The notes under the pieces were generated by a model. That model was not told the DNA's origin. It made no database searches and saw only the letters and a program-made list of their open reading frames with translations. The position numbers were made by a program, and so were the translations under genes. Shown here piece by piece: positions 11,471 to 22,289 of a stretch of 64,000 nucleotides of DNA (within the stretch, counting starts at the first letter, position 1; each line of letters opens with the position of its first letter). The DNA is from Aquatica leii (taxonomy: Eukaryota; Arthropoda; Insecta; Coleoptera; Lampyridae): positions 129,784,545 to 129,848,544 of the forward strand of contig CM069433.1 in assembly GCA_035610365.1 (NCBI GenBank), written 5' to 3'.

Positions 11471-11789
11471 ACAGATTTTTGACGATAGCATGGCTGTAAT
11501 TGTTAACGAAACAAATTTATATGCACACCAGAGACAAATAGTAAATTGGTCTGCTCTATATGTACAAGAATTAAAAGCTAAATTACGATGCCTTATATTG
11601 ATGAGTATAAACAAATTTCTAGGCTTTCAAATTACTAGAGCAGCAATAATTTGCTGGGTTACAAAGGTGTATCTGAAGTTTTAAGCTGTAAAAGATTTTT
11701 TTAAAATTACCCAAGCTCTACATTGCAACGATAACAGTCGTGTTTCTGAGAGAAATAGCCGAGGGGGTAACCACGAGTGGATATGGTTG

Positions 11790-11880
11790 TACACCTCCTT
11801 GGATGTATGTGGATATATATCTTTAGATATATCGGATATGTTTGGATATAAATTGGATGTTTGGATACGTCGGTGTTATG
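11790..11880 (+). repeat. Left subterminal GGATAT repeats
   Basis: GGAT-based words (TGGATGT, GTGGATAT, TCGGATATG, TTGGATAT) recur every 10-20 bp just inside the left terminus. They mirror a similar array at the right end. Such repeats are often transposase binding sites; that role is inferred. Confidence 0.6.
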
Positions 11881-12120
11881 CGCATGTTTTGGCGCATGCC
11901 TTCAAGCAATTTTATCTACATGTGCTTATTTTCCGTTATTTTTGGGTGAGGTTTTCTTGCAGAAAAGTAATTTAGGTATTCAAATTTTAAACAAGTGATT
12001 ATAGTGATTACACGATACAATTTTATGAATAGGTAAGTTCCTGTACATTCTTTCGTTCGAGTAATTTAATTTAATACCCACCTATTACATTAACTAAGAT
12101 TATACAAACATTACAAGAAC

Positions 12121-13042
12121 ATGAATCCTGAGATCGTTGAATGTCTGAGTCAGCATGATATTGAATTGCCACTTTATCTTCAACATATTTTAAAGTTTTC
12201 CGGATATGATAGTTTTTATTTGTTTTCCAAAATGACTTCTAATGACATAAAATCCATAGAGCAATTCGCTAGAGAAGAAATGCATCAATTTATTACGAAA
12301 GACGACAATTTAGAAAACGTTTACTTTTTTTCTAAAACTAACCCCGAAAGTTTTAAAATAGTTCCTGGGCACCAAAAGTTACTGCTTGAAGCAGCTAATA
12401 AGTTCCAAATACATAAAAAACGAAAGGAATCCCAAAAATGAACATTCTGAAATTAAAAAGAGAACAAGAAGCCTCCATAGCGCAGAATTTACGTCCGACA
12501 ATTCGTGGAGTTTATTACAAGAAAATGAACAATCCGACAGAATCATAGCAATTTCTGAACATATTTTAAAAACTCAAAAATCCTATTTATTTGGTTTGAT
12601 TTCTAAGTTGCCGAATTACACTGAACTTTCAATTAAAGTGAATAAAATTCACTTGAATGTAGTCCAAAGAGACGAGCAACTGTCAAGAATGATATCTTGT
12701 CCATTTTGTGACAAACAAGTTTAATTGTGCTGGATGAAGCAAAAGGTAAATTATAACGCAAGACCGATATGTGGAAATTATCATAATCATGTAAAGATAC
12801 ATATCCCAAATGCTGGACAAAAAGGAACAAGAAAGAATACCGTTACTAATGAGACGAATGAGGTAATTACCAACTTCTTTAAAAAATCTGACGATGGTGA
12901 CAAAATCGATAGCGAGACCGACAGCCTCGCCGACAGCAGAACTGTTCTGAACAAAAACGACCCTGAAACACAAAATAAAAGTAAAAAACTGATTATACAT
13001 CAGAATATTGTGTTAACAAGACCACAAACTGATGAATCTTAA
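12121..13042 (+). pseudogene. N-terminal region of large-transposon protein
   Basis: Starts MNPEIVECLSQHDIELPLYL and continues over 106 codons to a stop at 12439-12441. A frameshift joins it to 12386-12724, ending in ISCPFCDKQV, and another leads to 12725-13042 with ARPICGNYHNHVKIH. Together the CxxC pair and the later C..H..H spaced residues look like one zinc finger. An acidic/Lys-rich stretch follows, then a TAA at 13040-13042. I cannot name the family; the N-terminal helical segment followed by a zinc finger suggests a DNA-binding transposase N-terminus. Confidence 0.6.
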
Positions 13043-13189
13043 CACATGGACTGATCAACGTATTCACGAAGTAATCGCACAAAACGTAAACTTGAAGAGT
13101 CTTGTAGTAACAACAACCTCATAACAGATTATTTCCCGATTCTTAATGAGATCGAGTACGTTTTAAAGCAGAATCAAGAAATAGAAAAG

Positions 13190-14095
13190 ATGTTAATTGA
13201 GAAAATATATGAAGTTAAAGAAATGAAAAAAAGCCTTGTAAACACTAGTGATGTTTCATCACCCAAAGTAAAAAACACAAGAGGCATGTTGAAAATGATC
13301 TGCGACGCTGCAGTAAATAATAGTAAATACAAAAAGAATGTTTGCAACAGATATGACGAAAATTTTAAATTATTCTGTGCTTCTTTGTTCTTGATTGGAG
13401 GGCGCCTCACATATCAGACATTGTACAAAAATTTTCCTGGTTCAATACCATCGATTACAACACTTCAGAGATGTTTAAGGACCAATGAGCAAATAATCTC
13501 TATGCAATTGTGGCACAGCCATTAGTACGAGACGCTCCATCCTTCACTTAATGTGTGTTTGGATCTGACAATAAATTTTCTAATGAAACTATATTAAAAA
13601 GATGGCAGTATATACAAAATGAAGCAAAAAAGTTAGGTATTACTACAGAAGGATTTTCGTCAGATGGAGATCCCAGAATTCTTAAGGCCATGAAAATAAA
13701 ATCTACCATGCCATGTACAGAAGGTAAACCATTTCCATGGTTTCAAGCAAATTATGAATGTAATCGCCCGATTACTATTCAGGACACTATCCACATAGGT
13801 ACCAAGTTACGGAACAGACTTCTAAATCCCTCTGTAATATTACCTATGAGACGGTATTTGGTGTCAATCAGTCATTTACGAATCCTTATCAATTCTGTTT
13901 CTAAAGATAAACACCTTCTAACTCAGGCTGATATTGATCCAGTGGATAAAATGAATTCTAAAGACTGTTACTTATTTAAAAATCATGAGATACGTTGTAG
14001 AATCATTTACAGATAAAAATCTAAAGGTCTCAAAAAGACTTTACAAAATTTGGTATTCGACATTATTTCTTCGATATTGGAGGTATTGGATTAAA
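13190..14095 (+). pseudogene. Central, transposase-like region of large transposon
   Basis: The frame 13190-13525 gives LFCASLFLIGGRLTYQTLYK and PSITTLQRCLRTNEQI. After a frameshift, 13555-14016 contains ITTEGFSSDGDPRILKAMKI, TIQDTIHIGTKLRNRLLNPS and LLTQADIDPVDKMN. Weak continuation runs to the Pogo-A insertion point (TRLYKIW-like, FRYWRYWIKN at about 14060-14095). The SDGDPR Asp and QDTIH Asp look like acidic positions of an RNase H-like nuclease, but this is inference. The coding sequence resumes at about 18237, after Pogo-A. Confidence 0.6.
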
Positions 14096-14592
14096 AATAA
14101 AGACGGTTAGGGGAGAGTGTTCCACAATCAGACAGGTTCCACAATAAGACAAACCCGTTCATTTCAAAATAGGCGCCTTTATACGGCTGAGACTTGCGTG
14201 GTACATAAAGTGATGCGCAGTGAAACAGCAGTTGTGTCGGCGAAGTCAAAAAGTTGTTAGTTTAGTTTTTATATCGAAAAAATTATTTGGGTATGTATTT
14301 TTTGTGAAACGCATGCATAGAAGTCGGTGATTTACTAAATATCTGTAACTTTTAGACAGATTGCTTTATCATGTGCTATTATAACCTCTATTTGCCTAAT
14401 TCAGAAAGTAGTTTTGACAAGAAAATATTCAGCCGTTGCTGAGTGAAAGCAAATTTTGATTCACAAGAGCATTTGTTCCACAATCAGACACGTGCTTGGT
14501 TCCACAATTAGACGCGTTTTTGTTTTTATGGAACACATTTACTCAAACAAGTGTTTTTACATTTTTAAAGGTGCGCTCTGGTAATTATCATC

Positions 14593-14766
14593 ATGGCACG
14601 TGGACGAGTACGAAAAACAAACAAAGGCCAATTTGATGCAGAAAATATGAGAGCGGCTGTAAAGCTTGTTTTGGAAGAAAAATGGTCCATTAGACAAGCT
14701 GCGGACCGTTATGGGCTAAAATTTCAAACTCTTCATTTGTATGTGAAAAAACAGAAGCCAAATTAG
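14593..14766 (+). pseudogene. Pogo-A transposase N-terminus (psq-type HTH), frameshifted
   Basis: ATG at 14593 opens MARGRVRKTNKGQFDAENMR, then AVKLVLEEKWSIRQAADRYG, a pipsqueak-type helix-turn-helix for TIR binding. It ends in KKQKPN and a TAG at 14764-14766. Comparison with copy 2 at 30041 shows that 14 nt were lost here after KKQK. This puts the rest of the transposase (from 14768) out of frame. Confidence 0.93.
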
Positions 14767-14767
14767 G

Positions 14768-16675
14768 ATGTCGCCTAATTACGATTGCAGGCAAATATTT
14801 TCCGCAGAACAAGAAAAAACTTTGGTTCAGTACATTATAAACTGTTCGAAAATGTGTTATGGGCAATCAGTTGTTTCTGTAAAGCAGCTGGCATATGAAA
14901 TGGCGGAGGCCAATCATATACCTGTTCCAAAAAATTGGATTAAGCAAAAGGAAGCAGGACGCGAGTGGTTTTTAGGTTTCATGCACCGGAATTCCGAACT
15001 GAGTATTCGCCAACCAGAGGCATGTAGTTTGTCTAGAACCACTTCATTCAATCGTCACAATGTAGATATTTTCTATAATAATTTGGAAAAGGTTTTGATG
15101 CGATACCCAGAATTTTCTGATGGTACCCGAATCTTCAACCTGGACGAGACTGGAACGACTACAGTTCAAAAAATGAGGAAGATTGTAGCCTGCAAAGGAG
15201 TTAAGCAAGTTAACTCTTGTACAAGTGCCGAGCGCGGAGTTTTGGTCACAACGTGCTGTATTGTGTCTGCTACTGGAAATTCACTCCCCCCAGCAATGGT
15301 ATTTCCACGTAAAAAATTTAATCCAAAAATGACTGCCGAGGCACCGGGTGGTACACTGGGACTTGTATCTGATTCAGGGTGGATGACAAAAGATACTTTT
15401 CTCGAAGTAATAAAACATTTTATTCGACACACAGCGAGCTCTTTGGAACACCGTTCTTTGTTGATAATGGATAACCACGAGAGCCATATCAGTATTAAAA
15501 CTTTAAATATCGCTAAGGAAAACGGAGTGGTCATTTTAACGTTGCCACCTCACACATCGCATAAATTGCAACCACTGGACGTGTCCATTTTTTCACCTTT
15601 CAAGACCTACTACGATGCCGCGGTACAGGCACGCCTCTTGAAGCATCCTGGTCAACCCATTGATATTTACGAAGTGGGTGAATGTGTTAATAAAGCTTGT
15701 GAGCGGGCAATGACACCAGGGAATATTAAGTCCGGTTTTAGAAGCACTGGCATTCACCCATTTGATAAATTTATTTTTACTGATGACGATTTTGCTCAGA
15801 GTGAAGTGACGAACAGAGATTTCACGCAAGAGAAAAATTTGGACATCCCTACAAATAATAACTTGGAGATTAATGAAACGGACAATATAACGGAGAACCA
15901 AGGAGTTTTATTATTTTCATCAATTGTGGATGAACAAACATCACAAATAGAACCTATCTGTGAAGTTCACCCTTCCACAAGTCGAGAAGACGGAGGAATC
16001 AAAGAAGGCGGAGAGCATAGAAAAGTCACACCACCAAGAGAGATGATCAAATTACTGCAAAAAAGTAATTTTCTAAGCCCGGAAGAATTTAAAGGTTACC
16101 CCAAAGCGGCATCAAGAAAGAACACAAGGAAAAATAGAAAGAAAGGAAGAAGTTTCATCCCTACTGATACTCCGGAAAAAACTGCACTTGAGGAAAAGGA
16201 AAAAGAAAAGGAAAGGAAACTCCAGTTAAACAAAACAAGGCAGGTTAAAAGAAAAATTGTTGAAGAAAGCGAATCCTCGGCAGCGGAAGATGAAATGGAA
16301 TTCTCTGATAATTCTTCAGATAGCGTAGAGTGGTATGACAAGGAACCACCCCTCTGCCTTGCTAAACAACTGGAAAAGTCTCCAGAAATAAATGACTATG
16401 TCCTTGTGGAATTTGTTGACAAAGCTAAATCCAAGAAAATATATTATGCAGGACAGATTACAGAGACAATTGAGGGTGAATATAAAGTAAAGTTCTTGCG
16501 ACGTTCATCCAAATATCAAGACAGTTTTATTTTCCCAGTTGCAAATGATATTTCACTAATTAAAGAAGAAAATATCAAGTTTATTTTGCCGTCGCCAAAG
16601 TGTCTTGGTTCAACAAAACGTCAAAAAGCGTTTATGAAGTTCGAAATCAACTTTCAGGGTTTTGAAGTTCGTTAA
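14768..16675 (+). CDS. Pogo-A transposase, main body (635 codons)
   Basis: DDE superfamily endonuclease of the pogo group. A CENP-B-like DNA-binding region occupies about residues 1-95 (KEAGREWFLGFMHRNSELSI). The catalytic triad is Asp126 (FNLDETG), Asp235 (IMDNHESH) and Asp271 (LQPLD), a DD35D spacing. A low-complexity Lys/Glu region (about 430-510, with GRSFIPTDTPEKT) is followed by a Tudor/SH3-like C-terminal block: NDYVLVEF, YYAGQI, YKVKFLRRSSK and FIFPVANDISLI. The natural start is upstream at 14593 but is shifted by the 14-nt deletion. The ATG at 14768 lacks the first HTH, so TIR binding is probably impaired. Confidence 0.93.
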   Translation: MSPNYDCRQIFSAEQEKTLVQYIINCSKMCYGQSVVSVKQLAYEMAEANHIPVPKNWIKQKEAGREWFLGFMHRNSELSIRQPEACSLSRTTSFNRHNVDIFYNNLEKVLMRYPEFSDGTRIFNLDETGTTTVQKMRKIVACKGVKQVNSCTSAERGVLVTTCCIVSATGNSLPPAMVFPRKKFNPKMTAEAPGGTLGLVSDSGWMTKDTFLEVIKHFIRHTASSLEHRSLLIMDNHESHISIKTLNIAKENGVVILTLPPHTSHKLQPLDVSIFSPFKTYYDAAVQARLLKHPGQPIDIYEVGECVNKACERAMTPGNIKSGFRSTGIHPFDKFIFTDDDFAQSEVTNRDFTQEKNLDIPTNNNLEINETDNITENQGVLLFSSIVDEQTSQIEPICEVHPSTSREDGGIKEGGEHRKVTPPREMIKLLQKSNFLSPEEFKGYPKAASRKNTRKNRKKGRSFIPTDTPEKTALEEKEKEKERKLQLNKTRQVKRKIVEESESSAAEDEMEFSDNSSDSVEWYDKEPPLCLAKQLEKSPEINDYVLVEFVDKAKSKKIYYAGQITETIEGEYKVKFLRRSSKYQDSFIFPVANDISLIKEENIKFILPSPKCLGSTKRQKAFMKFEINFQGFEVR

Positions 16676-16949
16676 TTTTTTTCTTTATTCCCATGTCTGA
16701 TTGTGGAACCACCTAAGTCTACAGGTCGTCTAATTGTGGAACATGTTGGGTCCACAATTAGACAAAATTTTAAAAAATTCAACAATTAATATTTTATACA
16801 ACAGTGTATTTTTTTATGTTCTTAAAGGCTAATAAATTAGATAAAATGTATTTAAATTTCTTATGTCGACTTAAAAAACAAAAAACGGAAAAGTACAATT
16901 TTTAGAGCAAAAAGCAAAAAATTGTCTGATCGTGGAACACCTTCCCCTA

Positions 16950-18236
16950 CACAATTTCAGAAAATTTTATAACCCCAGTAAACACAAAACTGATAATGTT
17001 TAGTAACAGTTTCAAAACAAAAAAATTATGATTCACTCTTGTTTCAAACATAAAAGAAACCTAACTGCAATAAAATAGCTATAAGTCCATCGCTGTTTCA
17101 CTTATTTGAATCAGTATAGTTTCGGTATTTTAAATTCAAACCTGTTGCAAAACAAATGTTGCATTCGGTTTACGTTTTAAAAGCTTCGTTCTTGAACTGA
17201 TACTAAATGATCAATAAATATATGATTTTCTTGTTTCAATAATGAACTAAAACAATTCCTTCAATAATACAATAATACATTTTCGAATGCACGTTTCAAA
17301 TTTTATTCGACAATAAATATTTTTAAATACATCACAATGAGTTTTTTACATATTGGAACTTTCTTTTTGTGATCTTTTCACGGAAGCCTCGAAAACTGCA
17401 TCAGTTACTGTTGGGTAGCAACTTTTAACCGCATCTGTAATATAGAAATAAATATTTCGTTTATATACATACATAATCATAGAGTTACACAAAATTAATT
17501 ACATTTTTTTAATCAAAAACAACACAGACTTAATATAAACATCACTTTATCAATCATAAGAAAGTTATAAAAACACTGTAAATAACTTTAGCTGTACATA
17601 ATCGTATAGAAAACTTGAAGAATTGAACTGTAATTATAAATCCTAAAGTATCATCAGATTTACGCAATAATCTACCTTAACGCAATCATGTGTGTTAATT
17701 TACATTTTTTATACAAATTAAAACATGATACATAAAGAACAGAAATGACAATAATATTGATTACATTTATGGATTATAATAAAATGCTTCGACTTACCGT
17801 TTATTGTTCCATTTCGTAATTGTACACACAGCATCACTTATCAAACTGCAACCGTACAAGTGAAAAGATATCAATTTGCAGCGCAAGCGTTGACGACAGT
17901 AAGTATAGCAACGACTAATGCTGACTATTCACAAAGTATTCGTTTTTACTAAAACGATTCTACTGTTTTGAAAATAGTTCAGTTTTATTTAACCGATCTT
18001 CAAACAATTCTAGTTATTCAAAAAATATTCGGTTTTAATAAATCAGTTTTTAGACGGTTGCTGATTATGGGAAAAAAATTGCAAGTACTGAAACGGTTTA
18101 AAACTGATTGTGAAAAATCGGAACTCTTTCAATTTATTCACTGTCAGTTACATGTAAATGATATAAAAATGGAACTAACACGAAACAACGTAATGAAAGA
18201 ATTGTTTTAATCTTGTGACTGTAACAGTTTCAATCC
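16950..18236. other. AT-rich segment between Pogo-A and resumed coding
   Basis: The transposase coding of the large transposon is absent here. This may be an intron or a further insertion; no TIRs or target duplication were identified. It contains a possible antisense two-exon mini-ORF (see 17346-17834). Confidence 0.45.
17346..17834 (-). CDS. Possible two-exon antisense mini-ORF
   Basis: Minus strand: ATG at 17834-17832 opens MLCVQLRNGTIN, ending at a good donor (ACG|GTAAGT, exon end 17798). An acceptor (ATTACAG) precedes 17434, and the phase joins exactly to DAVKSCYPTVTDAVFEASVK, ending with a TAA at 17348-17346. That makes 41 codons with a 363-bp intron. The matching phase and good splice sites are suggestive, but the product is tiny and I recognise no family. 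It may be the 3' end of a longer, decayed antisense gene. Confidence 0.3.
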
Positions 18237-18545
18237 GTGTTTACTGGGACTTGGAACTGTTATAATTGTATTGAGATTAACGCACATGGTTTGGTACTGC
18301 TTGTTCAAAAAATGAAACTAAATAATATCAACGACTTACTGCTTCCATGGCTTATGAGCAGACAGAGCTGTAAAAAGCTTTTTAGAACACTAAGATCAAT
18401 GGCAACTGTATTTTCAACTGTTGTGAACTTCAGCATGTTGGATATGATCCGACGGTTAAGTGGAATAAATTTCTTGAATGAGGTAGTAACAGATTTAGGT
18501 CAGCGTAAAAGTACTTTTACTTTATCATTTTCGTTAATATATTGA
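18237..18545 (+). pseudogene. Large-transposon protein, resumed segment
   Basis: Reads CIEINAHGLVLLVQKMKL, DLLLPWLMSRQSCKKLFRTL, RSMATVFSTVVNFSMLDMI. It fits as the next part of the protein begun at 12121. The SxxCxxxFRxxRSM segment resembles the end of the RNase H core in P/hAT-type transposases, where an acidic residue usually sits at the position read here as Lys-Lys. The catalytic interpretation is inference. Frame lost after VVTDLGQ. Confidence 0.55.
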
Positions 18546-18625
18546 ACACTTTTAGGTCAAAATGATAAAAATAGGTTTATTTTTCCAAGAGAAACAACCC
18601 TCGACTAGCTAACTCGAGAGCTAAC

Positions 18626-19471
18626 TTGAACAAAACGTATATAATTACTAAAAATACTGAAGAGCTCCCAAACGACAAGGAAATTAATGAAATACTTATG
18701 AAGTGTGAGTTAAATGTTATAGAGACAGCAAACAGAATGGGCATGGAATTAGAAACTGAAGATTGGTTAAATATTGACTTACTAATAATGGAAGATCAAG
18801 AATTAGATAGCATGGAAGAAGAGGAAGAATTAACATACACAAAAAAAAGAGAAATGACAGAAGAATGTGACCAAAACGAAATTCAAGGTAATCTCTCTTC
18901 GAAAAAATGTTGCTGTTTCACTTACCATTAAAGTTACATAATATAATTTTTATAGGTAAGGAATGTTTTGAAGAGGATGTTCCAGAGGAAGTTGTCGATC
19001 TCACAGAAGTGGATCACCTTTCAAATGACTTAAATGTAGGAAATAATCTAAACTTAAAAGATTATTCTCAGGATCTCGCCCAGTATTCTTCAGTCAAGAA
19101 TTATCTGCAAGATGGTCCATTTTTAAAATTGTGCGTTGGCGAGACATATGAAAGTAAAAAAATGTTTATTCTGTTGGTTGTTGAATGGAGATAGACATAG
19201 GTTAAGCTCCGATCGACTACATAGGGTTAAAGAGAGCAAAAAAATTCTGGATACAAATTCCCAAAATACAAATATTTTGCGAAAAGAAAACATACATGTG
19301 GGTGAATGGTGTGTTTTTAAGGATTCGTCCAAACAGAATAAATATAATCTTTTGTTTGGGCGAATTATAGCATGTCTGGGAAAATCTAAAAAATACTCGT
19401 TATTAAGTGCTCCTATAGAAGCTCCAATTACTTCAACAAATCGTGGCCTAGGTTATCTATGCACTTTCTAA
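18626..19471 (+). pseudogene. Large-transposon protein, acidic linker
   Basis: Pieces 18626-18931, 18907-19194 and 19136-19471 join by frameshifts. They include an acidic stretch (MEDQELDSMEEEEEL), EVVDLTEVDHLSNDLNVGNN, FCWLLNGDRHRLSSDRLHRV, and KENIHVGEWCVFKDSSKQNK followed by LLFGRIIACLG. The last piece is a beta-rich block of the type xVGxWCVFxxxxxxxxLxGRI. No family can be named. Confidence 0.5.
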
Positions 19472-19499
19472 TGAATAGGAAAACAAAACGAAATTGATG

Positions 19500-20052
19500 T
19501 TCATGGACGTGAAGAATTCTATTTGCAATATGCCTCAACCTATTTTAAAGGTGCACTCGCAGTATTTCATTCCAAAGCGTTTGTCAACAGAAATTAATAC
19601 CTTCAGCCAAAAATATACCTAATCACACTCAAGACAAATCAAAAACTTTGAATGACGAGAGTTCAAATGAATCAAGTGAAAGTTATAATGACAGCATTAC
19701 GATTGACGATTCGCCTGAAACTAAATCTTTTTCAAGTAATGAAAACGATGAAACCCAGGATGCAACAGGAATAGAAATAAATATAGAAAAATACTATGCA
19801 GTATTCTTTGATCATCAATAGTACTTAGGTCGTGTTGTCGAAATTCTAAGAGATCAACTAAAAATAAAATTCTTAGAGTCGAATTTAAATGAATTTAGGT
19901 GGCCTAAAAATAATCAGATAGAAACGATAAAAAAAAAATGTGTTTTATGGTCCTCTAACACTTTTAGGTCATCCATTTGAACTGAAGCGAATAGATAAAA
20001 AAACATTATCACGAAATACAAAGAACCAAAAAGTAAGAAATAACCGTAAATA
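19500..20052 (+). pseudogene. Large-transposon protein, Tudor/SH3-like C-terminus
   Basis: After SESYNDSITIDDSPETKSF comes IEKYYAVFFDHQ, a TAG at 19819-19821, then YLGRVVEI, LKIKFLESNLNEFRWPKNNQ and IETIKKK. A frameshift follows, then GPLTLLGHPFELKRI and a Lys/Asn-rich end before a TAA near 20050. The block closely parallels the C-terminal segment of the pogo transposases in this window (YYxGxI, xxVKFL, FxFP), although the cores are unrelated. Confidence 0.6.
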
Positions 20053-20399
20053 ACTTTTCGTGCGGAATACTGAAAACTTTTTGTAAAATTTATTTGGTAT
20101 TGTACTTACTTTTTATTAAAGTACCTATTGTTATATGTAACCTTTTTTTAAATAATTTATGATATATAATTATACATAGTTTATTTTAAATTTATATATT
20201 GGTTTTCATTGTTATGCCTTGATCACAGAATAACTATTATTCTGTGCCTTGATTTTACCAAAGAACGTATTATATAATATGTCATTTGATTTTACTAAGG
20301 AAACAGTCAATCGATTACTCTAACTCTAACTTTCATTAACGCTAAGACCTTGAACACCTGACCTTGAAAATATGCATTAGTTAAACTGGAACATAAATA

Positions 20400-20570
20400 C
20401 CTTATCTTATATCTATGAACTGGTCCGGATATTTTAGATATAATTTGGATATTTCAGATATAACTTGGATATTTTAGATATAATTTGGACTTTTATGGAT
20501 GTGGGTGGATATGAATGGATATTTAGTAAATATCCAGATATTTTAGATATAATTTGGATATTGTACGTAA
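20400..20570 (+). repeat. Right subterminal GGATATTTTAGATATAA repeats
   Basis: The word TTAGATATAA(C/T)TTGGATATT or close variants recurs at about 20430, 20450, 20475 and 20540, interspersed with TGGATAT words. The array sits just inside the right terminus of the large transposon and mirrors the left array. Confidence 0.7.
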
Positions 20571-20696
20571 TTTTTAGTCGTGGTCTCCCCCTCGGAAATA
20601 ACTGGATTCATTGCCAAGTTTGAAATATATACAGGGAAAGATAAGAACAACGGGTAGTACTAAAACTAACTGAGAGTCTTGCGCGAAGGAAGTGCG

Positions 20697-21018
20697 CTCG
20701 ATAATTTTTTTATTGCAGTTATGTTGGTGGAAAAATTATACGCAAAAAACATGTGTTGTTGGGACTGTGAGGAAAGATCGTTTAGCCTTGCCAAAAATGA
20801 TGAAACAAAATGATAAGCTCAAACGTGGGGAATTTACATTTAAGGATTGCAACGTTGTAGCAGCTACAAAGTGGCAAGATAGTAAGCTGCTCACCTTACT
20901 TACCACAGTCGTATCACCAAAGGATGTCATCACGGTCAACAGAAAAAACAAAGACATTGGATGATTTATATAATAAGTTTATGGGAGGGATCGACAAATT
21001 CGACCAGAAAAAATAGGT
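20697..21018 (+). pseudogene. piggyBac transposase fragment
   Basis: Reads VVGTVRKDRLALPKMMKQ, KLKRGEFTFKDCNVVAATKW, LLTLLTTVVSPKDVITVNRK, and after a frameshift LYNKFMGGIDKFDQKK. The GTxRxxRxxLP and MGGxDxxDQ boxes are diagnostic for the late part of the piggyBac DDE domain (DDE_Tnp_1_7), the second carrying the last catalytic Asp pair. Both the N-terminal half and the cysteine-rich C-terminus are missing. Confidence 0.9.
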
Positions 21019-21419
21019 ATATAAAGTAGAACGGCGCTCTGTGAAGTGGTAGCACAGAATTTTTTACTATTTTATCGATATGTCTATTGTCAATATTTAC
21101 GTTTTATACACCCCACTCATCCCAGTGGCGTCCTACTATAAGAAGCCAAGGGTTTAAGCAATTTACGGTGATAAATAATTATTTTTTTTAACTACGAATT
21201 GCTAAAACGCAGCCAGTTTCATGTTGGCTCTGCTTTTAGCATCCTTTTGACTAAAACGTGGAACGTTGCAGAATGCAAGCGGAAGGGGTTTAGTGGCTTC
21301 GCCTTAAAAACATATGTCTCGAGTCACGGTAGAAGTGGCCCGACCGGTAACCGTAATCGGTAGTATTTATTGCTTTTGTTGTTCATGTATTCAATCCAGG
21401 AAAAGATTGAAATTAAGCA

Positions 21420-22060
21420 ATTAGGTAGACCCTTACCTGATTTCCACAAATATTTCTAAAAAACAGATTACTGCTAACAATTTAAATTCTAAGGAGCGAA
21501 CAAGAAAATTCAATAAAAATATTTATTTAAAAAACAACTGGCATTGTGGGTGTGACGAAAAGCACGCATTTTTTGTTTTCCATGTGTTTTCTTTGAAGGC
21601 AAAGTTACATAAGACGAAAATCAGTGTTACAGATTTAGTTGATATTTGGGACAAAATGAGGACACACCAAAAATCAAAAGCGCATATAAATAATATTTTA
21701 AGCCTCTCCTTTCTTGGTGAAATAAATATATTGACCCAATTAAACTCGAATTATAGACAAGCGATAGCGGCACACAACGAACAAGTTGATAAAAACAGAT
21801 ACGTGTTAAATATAATAATTAATTGTATTCGATTTTGTGGTGCACTAGAATTAGCATCACGAGGTCATGATAAAAGTGATGCTGTGAAAATAAAGCTGTA
21901 TTTCGAGAATTAATAGATTTTAGTTCTCATTTAGACAAGGAGATAAAAGACGATTTAAGAAAATCGTTAGTGTCAAAGGGACTTCTAAAATAACACAGAA
22001 TGAGTTACTTGAATGTATGCTTGACATTTATCATATATAAATAAAAGAAATACAAAAAGC
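21420..22060 (+). pseudogene. hAT transposase N-terminal half (TTF finger, DUF4371)
   Basis: The pieces read GCDEKHAFFVF (TTF-type finger region), THQKSKAHINN (finger His), QLNSNYRQAIAAHNEQVDKN, YVLNIIINCIRFCGALELAS and, in another frame, LIDFSSHLDKEIKDDLRKSL and KITQNELLECMLDIY. This is the order seen in ZMYM1-like hAT transposases. The Asp-containing core follows in fragments (about 22060-22290: ISAYHF.., ALEICDLIVQQT). Confidence 0.8.
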
Positions 22061-22289
22061 GGATAGCAGTTATTGCAGATAAAACAATTGATGTGTCTAA
22101 CGAATTTCAGCTTATCATTTTGCTTTATATTGTTGATGGTAAGCCTTCTCTACAAAAAGCCTCGTTTATAACGTATACTTTCTACAGATAATCTTACAAA
22201 TAAGAAAAAGAAGCTCTGGAAATTTGTGATTTAATTGTGCAGCAAACAAGAACCAGCTTTAGTTTTAGTGGACATCTCGTAGCGGCAAA

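Larger units (their letters stand above)
14110..16947 (+). mobile_element. Pogo-A copy 1, complete pogo/Tc1-mariner element
   Basis: Flanked by TA on both sides (14108-14109 and 16948-16949). The left end GGGGAGAGTGTTCCACAATC matches the reverse complement of the right end, GGGGAAGGTGTTCCACGATC. The motif GTTCCACAATxAGAC recurs inside both ends (about 14147, 14475, 14505, 16695, 16730, 16751). It is 2,838 bp long and inserted inside the large transposon, so it is younger. Its transposase gene is broken only near its start by a 14-nt deletion. Confidence 0.95.
11759..20595 (+). mobile_element. Large DNA transposon with CCGAGGGGG termini (unnamed)
   Basis: Imperfect terminal inverted repeats: the left end CCGAGGGGGTAACCACGAGT at 11759 matches the reverse complement of the right end, CCGAGGGGGAGACCACGACT, ending at 20595. 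The flanks share AAATA, a possible 5-bp target duplication if one base is allowed to slip. Subterminal GGATAT-rich repeats lie inside both ends. Inside are broken + strand coding segments from 12121 to 20040 that look like one long transposase gene, interrupted by Pogo-A (14110-16947) and perhaps by another insertion at about 16950-18230. Without Pogo-A the element is about 6.0 kb. Confidence 0.75.

Noticed and set aside
13020..13060. CTGATGA core of a hammerhead ribozyme near Penelope sequences
   Set aside because: No matching GAAA core and stems could be found at proper spacing.
15166..15534. Antisense ORF of 122 codons inside the Pogo-A transposase
   Set aside because: It is the mirror of the conserved catalytic domain; no independent motif.
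16096..16341. Antisense Ser/Phe-rich ORF
   Set aside because: Complement of the Lys/Glu-rich linker of the Pogo-A transposase.
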